This document shows, one piece after another, positions 1 to 4,564 of a DNA stretch of 6,404 nt. Location: the NCBI GenBank assembly GCA_030632405.1, contig DAOVUU010000150.1:1-6404 (forward strand), in the 5' to 3' direction. The position numbers and the translations under genes are program-made. This DNA comes from Desulfobulbaceae bacterium (GTDB lineage Bacteria; Desulfobacterota; Desulfobulbia; Desulfobulbales; Desulfocapsaceae). The stretch's first letter is position 1. Each line of letters starts with the position of its first letter. Below the pieces are notes generated by a model. The model was not told the DNA's origin. It did no database searches and saw only the letters and a program-made list of their open reading frames with translations.

Positions 1-2
1 GT

Positions 3-314
3 GCCGGCGATTGTGATGGCGACGGTCCAGGCGAAGGGACAGGTCAAGATTCCAGCCCCGGGGGGCTTGCCAATCAAGGTACCGGCAACAACCACGGTTA
101 TGGGCCTGGTGATGGTACCGGTGACCCTGACAATCAGCCCCGGGACGGTAGTGGTTTTGGCCCAGGAACCGGTGCAGGCCTGACCACCACAACGGACGTT
201 GAAACACCAGATGCTGAAACACCGGACGTTGAGGCTGAAACACCGGAAACTGAGACGGAGGCACCGGAAGCTGAGACCGCTGATGCAACACTTGACACCA
301 GCCTCAGTGCCTGA
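3..314 (+). CDS. Gly/Asp-rich low-complexity protein, C-terminal fragment (5' end outside window)
   Basis: The third frame is open from the window edge to a TGA at 312-314, giving 103 residues with no start inside the window, so this is the 3' end of a longer gene. The first part (about residues 1-60) is a Gly/Asp/Asn/Pro-rich repeat with units such as GDGTGD, GPGDGTG and GPGTGAG. The second part is an acidic Thr/Pro/Glu repeat built on ETPD/ETPE/EAPE, ending in TSLSA. The repeat is also visible in the DNA as recurring gaaacaccgga units about 15 bases apart. The first frame also gives a 60-residue open stretch, but it is Val/Pro-biased and ends at 183, inside the repeat, so I regard it as a shadow. 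Such Gly/Asp-rich proteins are common in Desulfobacterota and usually carry a signal peptide, but that end is missing here. No catalytic domain is visible and the function is unknown. Confidence 0.7.
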   Translation, partial: AGDCDGDGPGEGTGQDSSPGGLANQGTGNNHGYGPGDGTGDPDNQPRDGSGFGPGTGAGLTTTTDVETPDAETPDVEAETPETETEAPEAETADATLDTSLSA

Positions 315-316
315 TC

Positions 317-362
317 TGAGATACTTGATGTGAGGCTTTACAGCGTCGAGACGAGTATCTCA
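317..362 (+). terminator. Long hairpin just after the Gly/Asp-rich gene
   Basis: TGAGATACT (317-325) pairs perfectly with AGTATCTCA (354-362). The 28-base interval contains a second small stem, CGTC (344-347) with GACG (350-353). The hairpin begins three bases after the stop codon. No T-run follows, so it is not a textbook intrinsic terminator. It may act in 3'-end processing or be a structural repeat. Confidence 0.35.
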
Positions 363-446
363 TGACAGTTAACAGCAAAACTTTCAATGTAGATCTCATT
401 ACTATTTGAATTCAACTAACTGCCAAGTAAAATAAGCTAAAATAAA

Positions 447-484
447 GATAGCCGAACCACCCTGTTAGAGGCAGTTCGGCTATC
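447..484 (-). terminator. Strong intrinsic terminator, best read on the minus strand
   Basis: GATAGCCGAAC (474-484 read on minus) pairs perfectly over 11 bp with GTTCGGCTATC (447-457 read on minus), and the loop holds a further 3-bp stem (461-463 with 469-471). On the minus strand the stem is followed by a U-rich tract (TTTATTTTAGCTTATTTT), the hallmark of rho-independent termination. On the plus strand it is followed only by CTTTGAG, so it would be weaker there, though it may still end transcripts of the plus-strand gene at 3-314. The minus-strand 5' arm is also the 3' part of the riboswitch-like aptamer, so the two folds exclude each other. Confidence 0.7.
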
Positions 485-540
485 CTTTGAGACCCGCAGC
501 TTTCCGTCCCTGTCTTGCGACAGGTTTAGCTATATCTCAT
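470..540 (-). ncRNA. c-di-GMP-I (GEMM-I) riboswitch-like aptamer, possibly degenerate
   Basis: Read on the minus strand, the segment shows the GEMM-I core in order. AAACC (523-527) is followed by stem CCTGTC/GACAGG (519-524 with 509-514), closed by a GCAA tetraloop (515-518). Then come GGACGGAAAGC, CGGGTCTC, and a 3' segment GATAGCCGAACTGCC that corresponds to the conserved GCCGGGUUGCC end. In the family the tetraloop docks in a receptor and the ligand binds at the three-helix junction. Weak points are an extra base (GCTAAACC where GGCAAACC is usual), AA for GG in the 3' segment, and a poor P1 helix. It overlaps the terminator stem, so ligand binding would be expected to favour read-through. 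No convincing minus-strand gene follows, so it may be an orphan or decayed switch. Related variants bind cGAMP, and ligand identity cannot be set from sequence alone. Confidence 0.6.
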
Positions 541-551
541 ATCCAATAAAT

Positions 552-955
552 TTAAATTTCCCAACCACATTTCACACCAGTCTCTGGTAATAAATCAAGA
601 CCACGACATGGTCCTCCCCCAGGGAACAGGAATAGATATATTATGCCAACATCATTCATTTTAAAAAACACAGTATCTCCCGGAAAAGGACCCAGAGCAT
701 CGATTTGCTCATTCCGGGCGTCTTCGATTGCAGGCATGATGGAGTCGATTTCCTCACGCCCAAAGAGCCCGCTTTCACCACAGTGAGGATTCAGCGCAGA
801 AACACCGATTCGCGGTTGTTCGCAGCCCATTGATTTCAAGTTTTTGTGCACCATTTTCAGAATTTTCAAACGTTTTGATGGGTAATAAGGTCGGGCACCT
901 CCCTCATCGAGACATGGTTGGTGACCCTGGCCAATTTATACTGTTTTCCGTAAAC
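552..955 (-). pseudogene. Broken 4-hydroxythreonine-4-phosphate dehydrogenase family gene (PdxA/PdxA2-like)
   Basis: The clearest family block is RIGVSALNPHCGESGLFGRE followed by EEIDSIMPAIEDARNEQID and GPFPGDTVFFK, matching the conserved ALNPHAGE-GLFG-EE...P.I..A...G....GP.P.DT.F region of PdxA-type dehydrogenases, which oxidise phosphorylated hydroxy acids in vitamin B6 or sugar-acid metabolism. Upstream, in a different minus-strand frame (about 955-869), is KLARVTNHVSMREVPDLITH, the family segment that normally precedes it. The frames would join as ...HQNV-LKILK... if one base lost near 866-872 were restored, so this is a frameshift. After TVFFK the product no longer matches. A weak trace of the metal-site region (HVVVLIYYQ, where VV..YHDQG is expected) lies in another frame. 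The N-terminal third and the C-terminal catalytic part are missing. The longest single frame is 869-552, starting from TTG. The family assignment is firm; the exact subfamily is not. Confidence 0.75.
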
Positions 956-996
956 TGGTATTGACGGAACTGTCGGTTCCGGTTCAGGGGAGAGAT

Positions 997-1018
997 TTTG
1001 ACTACCGCCCTAGTCAAA
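997..1018. repeat. Inverted repeat, 8-bp arms
   Basis: TTTGACTA (997-1004) and TAGTCAAA (1011-1018) are perfect inverted copies separated by CCGCCC. The right arm shares bases 1014-1018 with the adjacent 30-bp palindrome, so the two hairpins cannot form together. Confidence 0.7.
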
Positions 1019-1043
1019 GTCAATATAGCTATATTGACTTTGA
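1014..1043. repeat. Perfect 30-bp palindrome
   Basis: TCAAAGTCAATATAG (1014-1028) is followed directly by its exact reverse complement (1029-1043), with no spacer and no mismatch. No T-run follows on either strand, which argues against an intrinsic terminator. It could be a protein-binding operator, a cruciform site or the remnant of a mobile-element end. With the neighbouring inverted repeat it makes four alternating copies of a TTGAC/GTCAA core within 47 bp. Confidence 0.8.
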
Positions 1044-1216
1044 GATCGTGATAAACAGCGTTGTCCGCCACAAATTATTCTACACCTCCTTCCAAGAGAT
1101 TCTGTGAAGTATCAATATTTTAGAGTGGTCCATTTCAGACAAGTTTTTTATGCATGGGCACAAGCAAACTGAAGGAAGCATCTCAACTTTAGAGTTTGAT
1201 TATATAGGCAAGATTG
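1044..1216. other. Gene-poor interval between palindromes and MITE-like element
   Basis: Apart from the minus-strand Shine-Dalgarno-like AAGGAGGTG near 1083-1091, I see no coding frame, RNA gene or repeat. The stretch is AT-rich and probably decayed. Confidence 0.5.
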
Positions 1217-1231
1217 CCAACACTGATGGCG

Positions 1232-1350
1232 TCGTAAAAACTACATCTAGCCAATGTTTCGTCATTCCCGCGAAGGCGGGAATCTAGTTATTTCAACAGG
1301 TTCTGGATTCCCACCTGCGTGGGAATGACGGCGGCGGAGACTTTTTACGA
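1232..1350. mobile_element. MITE-like palindromic element (TCGTAAAAA ends, ATTCCC/GGGAAT core)
   Basis: Terminal inverted repeats TCGTAAAAA (1232-1240) and TTTTTACGA (1342-1350) bound a 119-bp element. Inside are two hairpins: ATTCCCGC/GCGGGAAT (1264-1271 with 1276-1283) and ATTCCCAC/GTGGGAAT (1307-1314 with 1319-1326). The two halves also pair with each other (GTCATTCCCGC at 1261 with GTGGGAATGAC ending at 1329, one mismatch). An 8-bp direct repeat CCAACACT flanks it at 1217-1224 and 1356-1363, a possible target duplication lying 5-7 bases outside the inverted ends. It has no coding capacity. Elements with GTCATTCCCGC...GCGGGAATGAC cores are widespread dispersed repeats in proteobacteria, and I recall similar TCGTAAAAAG-ended copies from Desulfobacterota. 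A transposase in trans is assumed. Confidence 0.7.
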
Positions 1351-1398
1351 GTTTACCAACACTTACCTATTCGTAATAAAAACTGTCGTTGGCTTCCT

Positions 1399-2013
1399 TC
1401 ATGTATAGTGTTTTTTAGGAATGGATTTTTTAGTTTGGAAATCGACGGTAGCATTTTTGTTGGGATAATCTTGTTTTGGCACTGAAACGCCCAGGAATGC
1501 GCACAACGGTTCCCAGCCATCACCAAGTTTATGGACCAATAATCGATCTTTGGGAACCGTGGTAATAACTTCGTCAACATGACGTTTATAGACATCGATT
1601 GCATGGTCACGATCATCTGGCTTTCCGGCGAAAACATTTTCAGCGAGAAAGTGAGTTAATGGATTCTTATCTTTAGGGCGCTTCATAATCTTTAAAAGGG
1701 TATTTTCAAAGCTTTTCCACCAACTGTCGGGTGAACGCCAAGTTAACAATATACGAGCATCTGGATATACATCGATTAATTCTCGCCAATAATATGCTGA
1801 AGGCCAGTCAACACACGACGAATAGCCTTCAAAAAGGGTACTCCAATCTGCATGAGAGCCATGTGCGAGATTGATCCAACGTTTATACAAAACAGGTTTA
1901 TCACTCAATTCGAGCATATGATGGGTTGGACCGAATCTGAGGATATTTAATGCCATACGCATAGAGTCGGTTCCCGTACGACCAAACCCAGTTCCTATTA
2001 CTTTAAGTGACAT
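1399..2013 (-). CDS. Sulfotransferase family protein (P-loop, PAPS-type fold)
   Basis: The 204-residue product begins MSLKVIGTGFGRTGTDSM; the GxGFGRTGTxS block at residues 7-17 is the 5'-phosphosulfate-binding P-loop of the Sulfotransfer_4-type family. DWPSAYYWRELIDVYPDARILLTWR (69-93) gives the strand-helix-strand leading to the 3'-phosphate-binding region RSPDSWWKSF (93-102), and YKRHVDEVITTVPKDRLLV...GWEPLCAFLGV matches the family C-terminus. Length is normal and the frame is intact. Members are predicted to transfer sulfate from PAPS to small acceptors; many are uncharacterised and the substrate here is unknown. No signal peptide is seen, so it is likely cytoplasmic. The ATG is supported by CGGAGA seven bases upstream (2021-2026). 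The gene is isolated: the MITE-like element lies just downstream and a decayed small frame upstream. No clear terminator follows the stop. Confidence 0.85.
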   Translation of the reverse strand: MSLKVIGTGFGRTGTDSMRMALNILRFGPTHHMLELSDKPVLYKRWINLAHGSHADWSTLFEGYSSCVDWPSAYYWRELIDVYPDARILLTWRSPDSWWKSFENTLLKIMKRPKDKNPLTHFLAENVFAGKPDDRDHAIDVYKRHVDEVITTVPKDRLLVHKLGDGWEPLCAFLGVSVPKQDYPNKNATVDFQTKKSIPKKHYT

Positions 2014-2040
2014 GACAAAATCTCCGATAAACTAGAGCCA

Positions 2041-2250
2041 ATGGTGCAATTTGCTAATGTTTTTTATTCTTCCGAAGAAGTGGACAAGTGGTTCAAAAGC
2101 ATTGATCTACTGCAAGGAGACTATAAGTTGCTTAGCATTCAATGCAAGATTCACTATTTGGGAAATTTTGCATTAATATAGATCCGGATGAACGATGGCA
2201 AGCATGATTTTGCTGAGATAGAAGGTTACTCCTGTGAGGTTACAGTTTAA
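2041..2250 (+). pseudogene. Small open frame interrupted by one TAG, unrecognised
   Basis: From ATG 2041 the frame encodes 46 residues (MVQFANVFYSSEEVDKWFKS..., ending LGNFALI) to TAG at 2179-2181. The same frame then continues through a further 22 codons (IRMNDGKHDFAEIEGYSCEV...) to TAA at 2248-2250, immediately before a hairpin. The composition before and after the TAG looks like one compact protein of about 69 residues. I do not recognise a family. There is no good ribosome binding site before ATG 2041. It is divergent from the sulfotransferase gene, with starts only 27 bases apart. Alternatives are two tiny ORFs, a nonsense-mutated small gene or chance. Another frame after about 2165 reads INIDPDERWQA, so a frameshift is equally possible. 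Confidence 0.3.
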
Positions 2251-2278
2251 GAATAGGCTACTCAGGTGTAGCTTATTC
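2251..2278 (+). terminator. Hairpin directly after the small interrupted frame
   Basis: GAATAGGCTAC (2251-2261) and GTAGCTTATTC (2268-2278) pair over 10 of 11 positions around a 6-base loop. It starts one base after the TAA at 2248-2250. No T-run follows on the plus strand, so termination efficiency is doubtful. Confidence 0.4.
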
Positions 2279-2667
2279 CTGTACGCCTACAAATTTCTCA
2301 CCCTTAATTTTCGATAGGCAAACTCTCTACCCATCACTGAGAATCTCAGGAAGAAGGTAAACATGTAGCATTTTTGAGGCGGTTAATCTTGCCACTTCAT
2401 TCCCTTTACAACGCCTACTAGCACCTGTGGCACTTTACAGTTCGGTATAAACTGCTTGCTATTTTTTCACGTTTATTCCATCGTTTAGATAGATTGTGTT
2501 CATAAAAATGTGGCAGTCAAAATATAGCCACTAAACAAAGAGTGAGTATATTCAGATGGTTGGGATTGGTTTGTAAGAGTTAAGTCTGAAAATTTACGGA
2601 AGCTCTCTGCCAAAGTTTGTTCATGGAAAATCTTCACCAAATGACCAGTCTAAATCAACATTCAACC
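2279..2667. other. Intergenic region upstream of the CAP protein gene
   Basis: About 390 bases, AT-rich, with no open frame of note on either strand and no RNA gene recognised. It presumably carries the promoter of the downstream secreted-protein gene, but I see no hexamer pair good enough to call. Confidence 0.5.
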
Positions 2668-2681
2668 GAGGTGGTCAGATA

Positions 2682-3740
2682 ATGAATCGTTATTCCATAG
2701 TTATTGCTCTGATTCTTGGCTTCAGCATGCCCGCAAACCTTATGGCTGGTTACGGTGATCCTGTTAACGGCTACCCAAGCCAAACAGAGCGGGAGATCTT
2801 CGTTCTCACTAACGCCGTGCGCACAGCTCCTGTTGAATTCCGCAACACCTATATAGGATCATACAACATTCTGCTACCGGAAAATTACCCTGCTGTTGAG
2901 CCCGTTTTTTACAACTACCAATTAAACTTTGTGGCGAGATTGCACTCACAGGATATGGCGGAAAATAATTTTTTTAGTCATGATTCTTTTGATGGAACCT
3001 CAACAGGGGACAGAATCATTTCTTATTATACCCCATGGACCAGTTGGGGTGAAAATATTGTCGCTGGAAGCAGCTACTCTACCGGCTTGCTCCCCCTGAT
3101 TCTCCTCCTTCGGGAAAATTCTTCGGGTGAACCTGTCCCGGATAAATCCGGCCAAGATGGACATCGGGCAAACATCATGAGCAGCAACTTTCATGAGCTG
3201 GGTGCCGGTTATGCCTACTCCGTGACAAGTGATTACAAGAATTACTGGACACAGGATTTTGGCAGAGCCTATCAACCCTACCCATATTATGCTATCCCGT
3301 CAGGAAGCCACCTCTATCTTATAAGCAATACCATCTCTTTTATGGCCACCTTTTTCGACCCTGACGGCAGCCCACCGCAATCGGCCAAAGTAATCATCAA
3401 CAACCTCCCCTATGATTTGTCCCTGCATATGGGGAGCCAGTCAATGGGGACCTATCTACTTGAACTGCCAAATGATGTGGATTGCAGGGATTATTTCTTT
3501 CAGTTTCAGGATGCGGGCGGGACACTCTGGAGATTCCCCGAGACAACGGCACTCACCAACAATCTCGACAAGACTTGTATTTCATACAGTTTGGCCGAGT
3601 TGATCCGAGTGCTGCAGGTTGTTTCAGGACGAGTACCGGTAAACGGAAATATGAGTGCGGACATCGACATCAATGACGATCAAAGAGTCGGTTTGGCCGA
3701 AGCCATCCACATTCTCAGAATGCTGGGTGCTGTTAACTGA
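2682..3740 (+). CDS. Secreted CAP-domain (SCP/PR1-like, YkwD-type) protein with C-terminal dockerin-like EF-hand
   Basis: The 352-residue product starts with a Sec signal peptide (MNRYSIVIALILGFSMPANLMAG, cleavage near residue 22). Residues about 35-198 form a CAP domain: LTNAVRTAP (42-50), ARLHSQDMAENNFFSH (85-100), SWGENIVAG (121-129), DGHRANIMSSNFHELGAGYA (159-178) and YWTQDFG (188-194). The conserved His100, Glu124 and His161 are candidate CAP-cavity metal ligands. Residues about 205-290 form a beta-rich module (FMATFFDPDG...) containing Cys268; Cys299 lies just after it. The C-terminus carries two helices, LAELIRVLQVVSG and LAEAIHILRMLG, around an EF-hand-type calcium loop with Asp329, Asn331, Asp333 and Glu340, the dockerin-like repeat frequent in Desulfobacterota exported proteins. 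The start is supported by GAGGTG eight bases upstream (2668-2673). Likely extracellular or cell-surface; bacterial CAP proteins have no single known activity. The gene stands alone. Confidence 0.88.
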   Translation: MNRYSIVIALILGFSMPANLMAGYGDPVNGYPSQTEREIFVLTNAVRTAPVEFRNTYIGSYNILLPENYPAVEPVFYNYQLNFVARLHSQDMAENNFFSHDSFDGTSTGDRIISYYTPWTSWGENIVAGSSYSTGLLPLILLLRENSSGEPVPDKSGQDGHRANIMSSNFHELGAGYAYSVTSDYKNYWTQDFGRAYQPYPYYAIPSGSHLYLISNTISFMATFFDPDGSPPQSAKVIINNLPYDLSLHMGSQSMGTYLLELPNDVDCRDYFFQFQDAGGTLWRFPETTALTNNLDKTCISYSLAELIRVLQVVSGRVPVNGNMSADIDINDDQRVGLAEAIHILRMLGAVN

Positions 3741-3860
3741 CCTTCTGCTCTTTTTCTACAGTTCCTCCCCATCACAATCTGTCATTTTTTATCATTCGTA
3801 CTTTACCACCCATCCCTCATTCTCTCCTCATCTTCCTGTTGTATTCAGTAAAGAACCAGT
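3741..3860. other. Pyrimidine-rich spacer after the CAP gene
   Basis: The strand just after the stop is rich in C and T (for example CTCTTTTTCTAC and TTCTCTCCTCATCTTCC), but no stem precedes the T stretches, so no intrinsic terminator can be called. No gene is seen. Confidence 0.4.
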
Positions 3861-3880
3861 CAAAAACAGGAGGAGTGAAA

Positions 3881-3975
3881 ATGCTCAGACAACACGATCG
3901 CAACAGGTTTAAAAAAAATCCGCCAGGATGTATCCACTGATTTTTCTGGTACTCCTGCTCTCAATTGCTGCGTAA
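3881..3975 (+). CDS. Micro-ORF with excellent RBS; hydrophobic segment out of frame across an A8 run
   Basis: AGGAGGAG (3868-3875) sits an ideal distance before ATG 3881. The direct frame encodes 19 residues (MLRQHDRNRFKK..., stop TGA 3938-3940). A run of eight A at 3911-3918 lies inside it. Adding one A, or slipping back one base there, joins the start to a second frame reading ...KKKSARMYPLIFLVLLLSIAA, stop TAA 3973-3975. That would give a 31-residue protein with a basic N-terminus and one hydrophobic helix, like a small membrane protein or a truncated signal peptide. The ATG at 3928 could also start the hydrophobic part alone, but lacks its own good ribosome binding site. This may be slippage-dependent expression, a frameshifted remnant of an exported-protein gene, or a sequencing error in the A-run. 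No family is recognised. Confidence 0.35.
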
Positions 3976-4479
3976 GCAAAGCTGCAACCATTACCTTCTT
4001 CCCAATATGCGTAACAACCACTTTAGCTGGAAATAAGATAACTCAGGGTTGAGACAGCCAGTGGTAAGATCTACAGTTTCGCATAACCCTTAATAATTAC
4101 ATTAGTGTCGTGTCAACTCTAGAATGACATAAGTGAGACATATCAGGGTTGATATAACACTGGTCCTGTAAATTCAAAGAAGAAGTTGTTCCCAAAACCT
4201 ACCACACATAACGGTGTTTCTGTCTCTAGAAAGTCAAGAATTGCCTAACACTAAAAAGACATTTCGAAATCCAAAATGGTTCCAGACAGCCTACGATCAA
4301 TCTGATACCAAACAAACTCCTGTCAATTAAGAATCAACCATCATATAAGCAGGAATAGGCGCGGGATTGGGAGCCCGCCCCCTTCAATGCCGGGAGATAC
4401 CTTGACGGATCTAAGAGGTTAATATGTGGTAAAATACTCTGGAGCCGCTTGGTTGAGTTTCTTATTCAGCGGCCGGACA
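3976..4479. other. Long gene-poor interval upstream of the nitrilase gene
   Basis: About 500 bases with many stops in all frames. Contents noted: TCAGGGTTGA occurs at 4043-4052 and again at 4143-4152, exactly 100 bases apart, the second inside a hairpin ATATCA-GGGT-TGATAT. CTCTAGAA occurs at 4117-4124 and 4224-4231. A GC-rich hairpin (GCGGG 4361-4365 with CCCGC 4374-4378, extended past one mismatch) stands out from AT-rich surroundings, in a 49-codon stretch open without a good start (4359-4505). This could be remnants of an inserted element, but nothing identifiable survives. Confidence 0.4.
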
Positions 4480-4508
4480 TTGTCTTTTTCGCTATATCAG
4501 GCTAATAC
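4480..4508 (+). promoter_or_regulatory. Candidate sigma-70 promoter for the nitrilase gene
   Basis: TTGTCT (4480-4485) and TAATAC (4503-4508) are separated by 17 bases, lying about 57 bases before the start codon. The -10 match is only moderate, so this is a suggestion. Confidence 0.3.
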
Positions 4509-4564
4509 ATATCAGAACAGAAAAAAATAAGTGTAACATTAATCGCACATTATTGGAGGGTGAA

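Larger units (their letters stand above)
904..1071 (-). other. Possible 55-residue ORF with strong Shine-Dalgarno, unrecognised
   Basis: On the minus strand an AAGGAGGTG motif (around 1083-1091) precedes a GTG at 1069-1071 by about 11 bases. The frame runs 55 codons to TGA at 904-906 and begins VADNAVYHDLKVNIAILTL. It crosses both palindromes at 997-1043 and overlaps the frame-1 part of the pdxA remnant, so both cannot be ancestral coding. I do not recognise the product. It may be chance, or the remains of a gene start joined to the pdxA remnant. Confidence 0.2.

Noticed and set aside
1..183. 60-codon first-frame ORF starting GTG
   Set aside because: It is an out-of-frame reading of the Gly/Asp-rich repeat; the third frame is open further and has the repeat composition of a known protein type.
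304..399. 31-codon minus-strand ORF (MRSTLKVLLLTV...) as the gene controlled by the riboswitch
   Set aside because: No ribosome binding site, overlaps the end of the convergent gene, and has no recognisable product.
1232..1350. CRISPR-like or REP array
   Set aside because: There is only one element with paired hairpins and no regularly spaced direct repeats.
1353..1637. 94-codon minus-strand ORF
   Set aside because: Lies inside the sulfotransferase gene in another frame and lacks family features.
3000..3275. 91-codon minus-strand ORF opposite the CAP gene
   Set aside because: Antisense shadow of a clearly real domain-bearing gene.
4101..4140. Possible insertion-sequence end (GTGTCGTGTCAACT...GACATAAGTGAGACA)
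   Set aside because: Resembles some IS termini by eye, but no matching inverted end or transposase remnant was found.
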